This document shows positions 1 to 7,651 of a DNA stretch of 47,338 bases, piece by piece. The first letter of the stretch is position 1. Each line of letters starts with the position of its first letter. The notes under the pieces were generated by a model, which searched no databases, was not told the origin of the DNA, and was given only the letters and a program-made list of their open reading frames with translations. The position numbers were made by a program, and so were the translations under genes. This DNA is from an uncultured Saprospiraceae bacterium (lineage in GTDB: Bacteria > Bacteroidota > Bacteroidia > Chitinophagales > Saprospiraceae), in contig CALMSO010000002.1 in assembly GCA_937872385.1 (NCBI GenBank), forward strand, positions 1 to 47,338. The letters run 5' to 3'.

Positions 1-33
1 CTTTTAGTTTACTCAATGCGCAGTAAATGGAAA

Positions 34-1221
34 CTAATTCGGTTTGGGTAATAAAAAACGATTGCCGGGACGCCACTTTACAATCACTGGATTTTCAAAA
101 GTATCATTCTGAAAAAAAATGCCCAATCCTTGTTCCGCTGCTTTTCTTATAGGGGCATCAGCAGGGAGTTTTAGAAGTTTTTCGTAGAAACTCGGCGTTG
201 GTAGCAAGGTGGAGTAAAGATAACCTTCGGCATCTTGATTATATATCATGGGAAAAGGGGCGGTAGATAATAATAGTGCTTCAGGCAATGCATTCCTACT
301 TGCTATAGCCGGAATATTGTTGGTTTTATCATATATAATGTAATTAAGATCAATAAAAAGCGGAATAATCCATTTATTGCCAACAGATGACAAAAAACCG
401 GACGGCACAAGCCTGTTTTGTAGCCGGTTGGTACTCGCTGCATCCCGAGCAAAAATAGCATTTTGCACATCTGCGACCGCTGCTCCGGACAAAGCGCTTT
501 CGCCTTGCCCGATTGCAGCAAAGGCTTGTATCAACCCCTGCGGCGTAGCGTAATAAATAGTATCGGTAAAGCCAACATTGATAAAAACAGTATCCTGATA
601 AATCTGAAATGGCTTGGGTGAGGCGATAAGATTGAATAAAGGGCCAGGCTTTACAAAGCTTTGTACCTGATCAAAGTTAAAATCTTTCACCATTTTTATA
701 CTACCTTCTGGGTCATTGCAGATCATATAAATATAATTGCGATGGCAGATAATGGAAAACGGCGGGCTACTGACTCGCCAGTCTTCGGTGATTTGTTGTG
801 AGACAATATCAAATCTTAGTATTTTGCTAAGTGTATTATCACAGATTAGCAAGGTGTTATTATCATACAGCGCAATATCTTGTGCCGAAGCAAACTCCAG
901 CGGACCAGCCCCCGTTGGCGATACCATAAACTGAAAAACTCCGCTATGGTCATAAAAATAAATAGCGCCTCTTTGATAGCAAAGCATAATAAAATACTGC
1001 TTGTGATATAATAATTGTCGAATACCTGATGGATATGCTTTAGCATCAGGGCGAAGTGGGATATATTGAATATCGGTTATGTCACCATACAAACTTTCAA
1101 TAATAGCTGTAGGCGGATTAATCACGCGTGTGCCTGCAAGCTCGCGCTCACGAGCATCTGGAGCACAAGCAATAAAAAAATGATACAAACAGGCTATAAT
1201 GAAAAACATTGAATAACGCAT
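34..1221 (-). CDS. 6-bladed beta-propeller lipoprotein
   Basis: A 395-residue exported lipoprotein. The N-terminus is a short signal peptide ending in a lipobox (FIAC), giving a lipidated Cys at residue 19. The body is a series of repeated strand patterns of the kind seen in the 6-bladed beta-propeller family of Bacteroidota (the BF3353-like proteins), including a GAGPLEF segment near residue 104 that corresponds to the family's usual GxGPGEF turn. The biochemical role of this family is not established; it is probably an envelope-anchored binding protein. It lies 40 bp downstream of a small Cys-rich exported peptide on the same strand, separated from it by a stem-loop. A second, divergent family member is encoded at 7652-8860. 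The surrounding DNA is AT-rich compared with the acylase gene next door. The family call is good; the function is unknown. Confidence 0.75.
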   Translation of the reverse strand: MRYSMFFIIACLYHFFIACAPDARERELAGTRVINPPTAIIESLYGDITDIQYIPLRPDAKAYPSGIRQLLYHKQYFIMLCYQRGAIYFYDHSGVFQFMVSPTGAGPLEFASAQDIALYDNNTLLICDNTLSKILRFDIVSQQITEDWRVSSPPFSIICHRNYIYMICNDPEGSIKMVKDFNFDQVQSFVKPGPLFNLIASPKPFQIYQDTVFINVGFTDTIYYATPQGLIQAFAAIGQGESALSGAAVADVQNAIFARDAASTNRLQNRLVPSGFLSSVGNKWIIPLFIDLNYIIYDKTNNIPAIASRNALPEALLLSTAPFPMIYNQDAEGYLYSTLLPTPSFYEKLLKLPADAPIRKAAEQGLGIFFQNDTFENPVIVKWRPGNRFLLPKPN

Positions 1222-1242
1222 AACTTCAGAATATAATAGATG

Positions 1243-1279
1243 AATAAGTCAGCTAGGAATTTTATCTAACTGACTTATT
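1243..1279 (-). other. Stem-loop between peptide and propeller genes
   Basis: A 10-bp perfect inverted repeat (AATAAGTCAG at 1243-1252, CTGACTTATT at 1270-1279) with a further TAG/CTA pairing inside the loop. It covers the stop codon of the small exported peptide and lies 22 bp before the start of the propeller gene. No T-run follows on the minus strand. It could be an mRNA-stabilising or partially terminating element that gives the peptide and the propeller different expression levels. The structure is seen directly; the role is inferred. Confidence 0.5.
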
Positions 1280-1531
1280 AATAAAATATTTTGCTATTGG
1301 AAGTGATTGTCGCACTTGGCATGCATTCCGCAAGGACAATCGGACTGAGTATTGGCACCTAACATTTACACAATATGCTTCCCATGTCGCAGGAAACTGA
1401 CACCAAATTGATAACCATTTACAGCCTTGCGATTCACTAACTATAGCATCTGAATGAGGTGTAGGGACAGCTAAGAAAACAAAAACTAATGCTGCCGCAA
1501 AGAAAAAGGAGACAACGTGTTTTCTTTTCAT
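1262..1531 (-). CDS. Small Cys-rich exported peptide, NVEALA-like context
   Basis: An 89-residue protein with a basic start (MKRKH) and a hydrophobic stretch at about residues 7-22, then a hydrophilic, Cys-containing region (about five Cys after residue 36). The ATG at 1529-1531 is the only sensible start. It precedes the beta-propeller lipoprotein gene on the same strand. In Bacteroidota, propeller genes of this type are often accompanied by roughly 80-residue exported peptides of the NVEALA family. The diagnostic NVEALA motif is not present here, so the resemblance is only in size, architecture and context. Function is unknown. It may be a divergent family member, or a lineage-specific peptide. 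A TTGACA/TACAAT-like pair lies around 1585-1612 on the minus strand, with a spacing shorter than ideal. Confidence 0.5.
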   Translation of the reverse strand: MKRKHVVSFFFAAALVFVFLAVPTPHSDAIVSESQGCKWLSIWCQFPATWEAYCVNVRCQYSVRLSLRNACQVRQSLPIAKYFINKSVR

Positions 1532-1796
1532 AATAAACCAATTTTAAGAGTGAAAAAATGAAATAATGATTACCCTCGCAAATTGTATTTTTTTTGCGAC
1601 TTTGTCAAGTACAGTTTTCTCTATTTTGAACATATCAGAATTTAGCATTTCAGGGTTTATTTTTTACATAAAACTTTGTCAGTCAGTGTTTTAAAAATTT
1701 AAAAATCATCAAAAAGGTAATTTTTTGAACATTTTTTAATGTGCAGCGGTGGTGTTATTTAATATTCACTTTACATTTGGTTAATATTTACTTTGC

Positions 1797-3986
1797 TTAT
1801 TTGCCAGGACGGTAGCTGCGCTCGGCGTGCTGGCGGACTGCTTCAGGGTAGAAATGAACCGTCTTGAATTGTCCCCGAACAAATAGCTCCGACTGGTCAT
1901 TGAAATGTGGCGAATCGGGGTCGCTGCTTTGCCCGCCGCTCACGACGGAACGCGCCTCAATACGCTTGCCAAACTCTACCACTGCCACAAAACTATTGCC
2001 TACATTGCCATAACGCTTTTTGGTATTGGAATAAGCACGCGCACCATAAGCCGCCAGCGAACCCCAGGCCGAAGACGTAAAGCCCACGGGCAGGCTCGGC
2101 TCGGTATCCAAAAAATAGCTTTGAATATCACCCGTAATACGTTGAAAACGATTGACTTCGCCCCAAGGCATACGCCAGGTACCGAAATCGCGCTTCAGCT
2201 CGTCGAGGGTTTTTACGAGTAAATTAATTTTTTCGAGTGGTCCGGTATTATTAATAATAAACTCCTGAAAGCTTAGTGGCGTCATGCGTTGCTGGTCGGG
2301 GCGCAGCAGGGTACGGGCAAAAGCTTGCACTTTTTCGCCCCAGTAAACGGCTAAGGTGGTAGCTACCGACGCGGTATCATAGCGATAATCCCAAGCGCGC
2401 AGCACGTCAATGGCCGCGGCTACATCGGCACTCGGATTACTTACTTTGTAATAAGCGTCTTCCAAAGAAGGGATTAATTTTTCAAAACCCGCTAAATAAG
2501 GATCATTAGCAGCGCTAATTAAAGTATCAAGATTGAAAATGGTTTTATTACTTAATACCCGAACTGCATTAATACCTCGGAAATTCTCGGCATCAGGTGC
2601 CATGTAGCTTGGGTACAAATCGGGCGAAGGGCTTTGTGTACCGGCGGCGGTAAAAGGCGTGGAATTGCAATTTTGCAGCCAGCCATTAGGCGGATTATGT
2701 AAAAAAAGCATTTCATTTAGTTCATGCAGTCCGCGCCATTCAGTTTGCGGATTGCTGCCGTCCACGGGCTGGCTCCAGTCGAAAGAGGGATCGCGCCGAG
2801 GGATGAAATTACCATGCCAATAGGCAATATTGCCTTTGCGGTCAGCAAAAACGGTGTTGTTCGAGGAGTTGGTGCGGATGGTCATTGTTTTGCGAAAGCT
2901 TTTATAATGTTTAGCCTTCGTGCGCAGATACGATTGTGTAAGCGCCTGGAGGGGTTCATTCATCATGCGGATGGTGATCCATTTACCATTTTGAGTGCGA
3001 ATGACCGGCCCATGATGTGTTCGGTAAATAACAAACTCCTTTTCGCGCATTCCGTCGGTTGTTTTATAAGGCAATCGCACGGTTTGGGTCTGCACGGGAC
3101 GCATTTCATTACCATATTTATAATATAATTGCCCGTCCTTTTTTTCAATAGTTTCATAATATTCATCCACCGAATCGGCACTACTGGAGGTGTGCATCCA
3201 GCCGCAATGCTGATTAAAACCTTGGTAAATAAAAAACTGCCCCCATGTAACGGCGCCATAAGCATTTAGTCCTTGTTTACTAATCATATGCACTTCCGAG
3301 CGAAAATAAAAAGAGGTATGCGGATTGATGAGTAATAATGCGTTTTTATTTACACTTTTAGCGGGTGCGATGGCAAAACCATTGGAACCAAGGGGTTCGC
3401 GCTCATAGCGATCAAAATCTTCTACCCACGACGTGCCGCCGGTGGGGTCTTCTTCGTAAAATGCCTGCAAGCGCGCCAGTGATACCACGCTGATATTGCC
3501 GCCAATACTACCTTCACTAAACATCAAAGGCATCCAGGGTTGAAAACGCGTGAGCAGGCGCGGCTGCACCTCGGGGTGGGTATGCAAGTAATAATTCACC
3601 CCATCAGCAAAAGCGTCTAACAGTTTTTTCATCCAGGCGGGGCTGGTTTGATAAATGGCCATAGCCTGTGTCGTATCCAAAAACATGCGGGCCCGCAAAT
3701 CATGATACAAGGCTTTTTCGCCTTCCACTTCTGCCATCCGGCCGATAGCGTCAATGTAATTCATTTCCACCCGCGCAAAATCATCTTCACATTGGGTATA
3801 TAATACACCGAAGACCGCATCAGCGTCGGTTTTGCCATAAATATGAGGTATGCCCCAGTTGTCGCGGATGATTTCGATGCGTTGGGCCTGCTCCATCCAG
3901 CGGCTAATTTCTTCGGTGGTAAAAGGCTGCGCTGATAAGGCACCAATGGTAATAATCGTCAGAAAGCAAGTAAAAAAGCGTTTCAT
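1797..3986 (-). CDS. Penicillin acylase family amidohydrolase
   Basis: A 729-residue secreted Ntn-hydrolase. The signal peptide ends near ALSA-Q (residues 1-19). The family's autocatalytic cleavage point is visible as LG-SNGFAI, which puts the N-terminal nucleophile at Ser201 of the precursor; residues before it form the alpha chain and spacer. The NPHTSF segment and the QNCNSTPF segment (oxyanion-hole Asn) of the beta chain are intact. Relatives cleave amide bonds of penicillins, cephalosporins, N-acyl-homoserine lactones or N-acyl amino acids. The substrate cannot be read from the sequence; in Bacteroidota this class is usually annotated only as acylase. It ends before an AT-rich gap of 265 bp that shows no gene. 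The UbiA gene lies upstream on the same strand, 180 bp away, so they are probably not one operon. Confidence 0.9.
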   Translation of the reverse strand: MKRFFTCFLTIITIGALSAQPFTTEEISRWMEQAQRIEIIRDNWGIPHIYGKTDADAVFGVLYTQCEDDFARVEMNYIDAIGRMAEVEGEKALYHDLRARMFLDTTQAMAIYQTSPAWMKKLLDAFADGVNYYLHTHPEVQPRLLTRFQPWMPLMFSEGSIGGNISVVSLARLQAFYEEDPTGGTSWVEDFDRYEREPLGSNGFAIAPAKSVNKNALLLINPHTSFYFRSEVHMISKQGLNAYGAVTWGQFFIYQGFNQHCGWMHTSSSADSVDEYYETIEKKDGQLYYKYGNEMRPVQTQTVRLPYKTTDGMREKEFVIYRTHHGPVIRTQNGKWITIRMMNEPLQALTQSYLRTKAKHYKSFRKTMTIRTNSSNNTVFADRKGNIAYWHGNFIPRRDPSFDWSQPVDGSNPQTEWRGLHELNEMLFLHNPPNGWLQNCNSTPFTAAGTQSPSPDLYPSYMAPDAENFRGINAVRVLSNKTIFNLDTLISAANDPYLAGFEKLIPSLEDAYYKVSNPSADVAAAIDVLRAWDYRYDTASVATTLAVYWGEKVQAFARTLLRPDQQRMTPLSFQEFIINNTGPLEKINLLVKTLDELKRDFGTWRMPWGEVNRFQRITGDIQSYFLDTEPSLPVGFTSSAWGSLAAYGARAYSNTKKRYGNVGNSFVAVVEFGKRIEARSVVSGGQSSDPDSPHFNDQSELFVRGQFKTVHFYPEAVRQHAERSYRPGK

Positions 3987-4087
3987 TATTCCCGGATATT
4001 TAATTTATTTAATACCGGGGAAGATAACAGAAAAAGCGAATGTAACAAAATTTTTGTACGCCGAACCGGCAGATACCGCAACACTTA

Positions 4088-4135
4088 TACCATTTTCAAT
4101 GGCAGACGGTGTGCTTATTTATTTTCAAAATGGTA
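4088..4135. repeat. 9-bp inverted repeat TACCATTTT/AAAATGGTA
   Basis: TACCATTTT at 4088-4096 is repeated in inverted orientation at 4127-4135, with 30 bases between. It lies in the gap between the UbiA-family gene and the acylase gene, both on the minus strand. The long loop makes a standard intrinsic terminator unlikely. It may be an operator pair or a weak processing or termination structure. Confidence 0.35.
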
Positions 4136-4166
4136 CAAAATTGTAACTCGGACTCCGTAAATGGCA

Positions 4167-5030
4167 TCAGATGTACATATCCAAAATAGTTAGTGCGCCA
4201 AAAACTACACTGGCAACACCGTTTGTTGTAGCGAAAGCCATATTGACCCGGCTCAAATCATTGGGTTTCACCAAGCGATGCTGGTAGTATAACATAGCAA
4301 TGAAAACAATCGTTGCCAGCCAGTGCAGCCAGCCGAAAACCGGGTATTGCTGCATAAGTAAATAGCCTGCCGTTACTATCAGGAGGGCACAAATGATGTG
4401 TAAAACGGAAGAAAGTAGCAAGGCATTTTTGCGGCCCAGTTTCACAGGCACGGAGCGAAGTTGCAAAGATTTATCAAAATCTTCATCTTGTAATGCATAA
4501 ATAATATCAAACCCCGATACCCACAGCAGCACCGCCGCCGCATAAAGCACCGGAATGAGATCGAAGCGACCGCTCACCGCGAGGTAAGCCCCCACGGGTG
4601 CCAGCGCCAGCCCCAGCCCCAGCACAAAATGGCACAGATAAGTAAAGCGCTTGGTGTAGCTGTAGCCCAGAATAATCAACAAAGCCACCGGCGACAAGGC
4701 AAAACACAAAAAATTGATAAACCAGGTAGTCGCTATGAATAATAGGCTATTGGCAATTACAAAAAACAACGCAGCGCGCGCCGAAATGACGCCTGCCGGA
4801 ATCTCGCGCGTAGCCGTGCGCGGATTTTTGCCATCAATATCCCGATCTAAATACCGATTGAAAGCCATTGCTGCACTCCGAGCAAAGACCATGCACAGCA
4901 CCACCAGCACCAACAGTTGCCAACTGAATCCCTTGCCCGTTTCGAGCGTAGCCAGAAAGAAGCCCAGCAAAGCAAAAGGCAGCGCAAATACCGTATGACT
5001 GAATTTGATAAGCGACAAATAACTCTTCAT
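4167..5030 (-). CDS. UbiA family prenyltransferase
   Basis: An integral-membrane prenyltransferase of 287 residues, starting at the ATG at 5028-5030 (MKSYLSLIKF). The frame is open further upstream, but that part has no family similarity. Both Asp-rich, magnesium-diphosphate-binding motifs are present: NRYLDRDID, followed by the NPRT-A-REIPAG signature, and YALQDEDFD. About eight hydrophobic segments are visible. The length and motifs match the 4-hydroxybenzoate polyprenyltransferase-like branch that in menaquinone-only bacteria includes MqnP of the futalosine pathway. Whether the acceptor is a menaquinone precursor or another aromatic cannot be told from the sequence. An imperfect -7 box (TACCTTTA) lies near 5104 on the minus strand. 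The opposite-strand esterase gene starts 244 bp upstream. Confidence 0.85.
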   Translation of the reverse strand: MKSYLSLIKFSHTVFALPFALLGFFLATLETGKGFSWQLLVLVVLCMVFARSAAMAFNRYLDRDIDGKNPRTATREIPAGVISARAALFFVIANSLLFIATTWFINFLCFALSPVALLIILGYSYTKRFTYLCHFVLGLGLALAPVGAYLAVSGRFDLIPVLYAAAVLLWVSGFDIIYALQDEDFDKSLQLRSVPVKLGRKNALLLSSVLHIICALLIVTAGYLLMQQYPVFGWLHWLATIVFIAMLYYQHRLVKPNDLSRVNMAFATTNGVASVVFGALTILDMYI

Positions 5031-5219
5031 AGCAAAATCCTTTAGCGATATAATGTTTGAACAGGATAATGGTTGTAAACGTCCCTGTTTTTTTAAACCG
5101 CATAAAGGTATTGCTTTTTTCCAGCCCCAAAAAACGGCCCTAAAAAACGGTAGCCGATTTTGCCAATTAAAAGTGCTTTTCCCGTTTGTTATAAAAGCGG
5201 AGCGCAAGCGTTTTTTTGT

Positions 5220-5227
5220 TACTTTTG
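5220..5227 (+). promoter_or_regulatory. Bacteroidota -7 box TACTTTTG
   Basis: An exact match to the Bacteroidota sigma-ABfr -7 consensus TAnnTTTG, followed by C as in the other boxes of this window. It lies 48 bp before the esterase start. No TTG was found at the -33 spacing. Confidence 0.55.
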
Positions 5228-5274
5228 CCGAATCATCGGGCTATTATGCCTCATCCTGAAAACATTTCATTGCT

Positions 5275-6474
5275 ATGCTGAAAAAAATGCTGTGCGCCGG
5301 CTGCTTGTTATTATGGTCGGCAATTATTTTTGCTCAACTGACCATCCGGGTTACAGCGGTGCCTGCCAATACGCCCCCACAAGACACGCTATTCATAGCT
5401 GGTACATTTAATAACTGGAACCCAGGCGCCCCCAATTTTGCCTTGCAAGCTCAAGCAGACGGCAGCTACTCCATCGTACTACAACCGCCAGTGGGACAGG
5501 TTGAATTCAAATGCACCCGTGGCAACTGGCAGCGCGTGGAAGGCAACGCGCAGGGTGGCGCTCGCCCCAACCGCGTATTCACCTATCAAGGGCAGGCCCA
5601 AATGGTCAACATTAGCATCCTGAGCTGGGAAGACCTCGGAGGTGCTCCCGCCGCCAATAGTACCGCCGCCGCCAATGTGCAAATCCTCGCGTCCAACTTC
5701 GCCATACCCCAACTGAATCGCCAGCGCCGTATCTGGCTGTATCTTCCACCCGATTATGCTACTTCCAACAAGCGCTATCCAGTACTTTATATGCACGACG
5801 GGCAGAATGTATTCGATCGCAGCACCAGTTTTTCTGGCGAATGGCAGGTGGATGAAACCCTCAACCGCCTCTTTGCCGAGGGAGATCGGGGGGTCATTGT
5901 GGTCGGCATTGACAATGGTGGACAACATCGCATAGATGAATACGCCCCTTGGCGCAATGCACAATACGGTGGTGGTAGCGGTGCCGCTTATGTCCAGTTT
6001 ATTGTAGAAACCTTGAAACCCTATATAGATGCCAACTTCCGTACCCGCCCTGGGCGTGACTTCACGGGCATGGGCGGCTCTTCTATGGGGGGGCTGATTA
6101 CGCTGTACGCCGTATTAGAGCATCCGGAGGTTTTTAGCAAAGCCTTCGTATTTTCGCCAGCTTTCTGGTTTTCTGAAGAAAGTTATACGCACGCACGCAC
6201 CAAAGGCAAACGCGCCGATACCCGTATCTATCTGCTGGCTGGTGCCCTCGAAGGCAACGGATCGGTGGTACGCGACGCGCAACAAATGTACAATACCCTG
6301 CGCGAGGCGGGGTTCAGTGCGCGAGAACTAACTTTAGTCACACATACTGACGGGCAGCACAGCGAGTGGTACTGGGCGCGGGAGTTTGCCGCCGCCTATC
6401 AAAAGTTATTTAGCCCGGATAGAGTGCGACAGCGCGTGCCTGCTCGTAGCGGCGTGCTGCCCCGCAATGATTGA
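5275..6474 (+). CDS. Secreted esterase with N-terminal glycan-binding-like domain
   Basis: A 399-residue exported protein. The signal peptide is residues 1-20 (IIFA-Q). Residues about 22-115 form an early-set Ig-like fold with the FIAGTFNNWNP segment typical of CBM48/isoamylase-N-like modules. Residues about 136-380 are an esterase-D/Fes-type alpha/beta hydrolase (PF00756) with nucleophile Ser270 in GGSSMGG and a probable catalytic His362 in GQHSEWYW. Relatives hydrolyse feruloyl, acetyl-xylan or siderophore esters; the substrate is not decidable here. The last ~19 residues after FAAAYQKLF look foreign to the family: the frame runs into the remnant of an SNF2 helicase gene before it meets a stop. 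This suggests that a deletion removed the original 3' end and joined the two genes. The enzyme core appears intact. Confidence 0.85.
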   Translation: MLKKMLCAGCLLLWSAIIFAQLTIRVTAVPANTPPQDTLFIAGTFNNWNPGAPNFALQAQADGSYSIVLQPPVGQVEFKCTRGNWQRVEGNAQGGARPNRVFTYQGQAQMVNISILSWEDLGGAPAANSTAAANVQILASNFAIPQLNRQRRIWLYLPPDYATSNKRYPVLYMHDGQNVFDRSTSFSGEWQVDETLNRLFAEGDRGVIVVGIDNGGQHRIDEYAPWRNAQYGGGSGAAYVQFIVETLKPYIDANFRTRPGRDFTGMGGSSMGGLITLYAVLEHPEVFSKAFVFSPAFWFSEESYTHARTKGKRADTRIYLLAGALEGNGSVVRDAQQMYNTLREAGFSARELTLVTHTDGQHSEWYWAREFAAAYQKLFSPDRVRQRVPARSGVLPRND

Positions 6475-6658
6475 AACGCCAGTGCACCGCATCGGGCAGG
6501 ATAAGAATGTCATTGCCTTAAAATTCATTACCAAAGACAGCATCGAGGAAAAAATCCTCAAATTGCAGGAGCGCAAAACCCAACTGGAGGAAGATATTAT
6601 AGCTGGTGCCGGAGCACTCCGCTTTTCGCGGGGTGAGCTGGCGTTTTTGTTGGAGTAA
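6461..6658 (+). pseudogene. C-terminal remnant of SNF2-family helicase
   Basis: In frame +2, overlapping the end of the esterase gene, the DNA encodes a short segment with HRIGQ, then VIALKFITKDSIEEKIL and LQERKTQL, ending with a stop at 6656-6658. HRIGQ is helicase motif VI of SNF2/Rad54-like ATPases, and the following text matches the end of that helicase lobe and its C-terminal tail. The upstream part of a usually ~1000-residue protein is absent. Even the piece just before HRIGQ (CPAMIETPV) is a shortened version of the usual NPAVE-QA-DR. No start codon or promoter is evident for it. It is best read as the relic of a deletion joining esterase and helicase genes. Confidence 0.75.
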
Positions 6659-6904
6659 GGGAAATTTTTAAAAAAAAATTTTGCGAAAAGCTTGACTTGT
6701 ATTATTATTACATCAGTAAATGTAATGTAGAAAAAACAGCTTAGTGGGTCGTAGATTTTTATGGGTGCGAAACTTTTGCAACCGCAAATCAAAGAAAAAT
6801 TTTACAAAACATCTACCCACAATAAATACATACGTTTTTACTTACAGGGCTTCCCGACAGTATAAGGTTGTTCGTGAATTTACTAACCTGATAAATTTAT
6901 TGTC

Positions 6905-7237
6905 ATGAAAAATTTCTTATTTACTTTATTAATCGCAATACTTTTTTTGGCTGCCTGTGGCGATGGCTCTTCGCCCCGAGAGGGTATGCAGGCACAAAAA
7001 AACATTGACGAAATTACATCGTACATGATAGAAAAAGGACTTGACCCTGCAGACTTAGAAATACTTGATTTTGATGGAATGGCTAACCCGGAAGTGATGG
7101 TAGAGTTGAAAAAGCACATAGATTCGTACGCGGAGCAAAAAAAGCGGATGGATGAACGGATGAAACGAATGGCAGCACTGAGAGAACAGATCAAAAAGGC
7201 AAATAGCGAAGAAGAAATTAATCAATTAATTAATTAA
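6905..7237 (+). CDS. Small lipoprotein
   Basis: A 110-residue predicted lipoprotein. The signal peptide MKNFLFTLLIAILFLAAC ends in the lipobox LAAC (Cys18), followed by GDGSS, which favours outer-membrane or surface sorting. The mature part is short and strongly charged. It is rich in Glu, Lys, Met and Arg and likely a helical coiled coil (KKRMDERMKRMAALREQI region). No known domain was recognised. It is followed by a small membrane protein and a beta-propeller lipoprotein on the same strand, in an AT-rich island, which suggests a small envelope gene set. The preceding gap of about 245 bp (6659-6904) shows no gene. Confidence 0.7.
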   Translation: MKNFLFTLLIAILFLAACGDGSSPREGMQAQKNIDEITSYMIEKGLDPADLEILDFDGMANPEVMVELKKHIDSYAEQKKRMDERMKRMAALREQIKKANSEEEINQLIN

Positions 7238-7321
7238 AGCGCATCCGGATTTGTATTTTGAGCTAAGCCCTGAGAATGCAGCAGCAGCCAATGGGAATTA
7301 GCTTATTATATAGTGTGACAG

Positions 7322-7350
7322 TGACCGGGGGGCTTTAAATCACCCGGTCA
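7322..7350 (+). terminator. Stem-loop TGACCGGG/CCCGGTCA
   Basis: A perfect 8-bp GC-rich stem (7322-7329 and 7343-7350) with a 13-base loop, between the small lipoprotein gene and the small membrane protein gene. No T-run follows immediately; the sequence after it is TTGCCAATAAAAATT. It may terminate or attenuate transcription 23 bp before the next start codon. Confidence 0.45.
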
Positions 7351-7372
7351 TTGCCAATAAAAATTATTAATT

Positions 7373-7585
7373 ATGAAGAAAAAACTCAAAAACATCGCCA
7401 TTGGATTTTTAATAGGCGGTGCTTCTTTGACCTTACTTGGAGCAGTTATGTTTGCATTTGGTCTGTCTGGCTATTCCCAGTCACTTGCCGCATTGACTAT
7501 ATTTTTTTTAACAGTCGGTCAATTAGCTTTTATTGTGCCAGTGGTTATTTTATTTATTTTACTAATTAAGCGGTTGGCGCAATAA
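7373..7585 (+). CDS. Small two-helix membrane protein
   Basis: A 70-residue protein starting MKKKLKN, with two hydrophobic segments (about residues 8-30 and 38-65) separated by a short polar turn (GYSQS), and a basic end (KRLAQ). This is the layout of a two-pass inner-membrane protein with both ends inside. No family was recognised. It sits between a small lipoprotein gene and a propeller lipoprotein gene on the same strand. The start ATG at 7373 is well placed after an AT-rich leader, but coding status rests only on the membrane pattern and lack of an alternative. Confidence 0.55.
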   Translation: MKKKLKNIAIGFLIGGASLTLLGAVMFAFGLSGYSQSLAALTIFFLTVGQLAFIVPVVILFILLIKRLAQ

Positions 7586-7651
7586 AACGACTAAGTTGGC
7601 CTATATTTTGCCCGGTTGCTGTCAAATAAAGTAGCGAAAAGCACGATAGTC

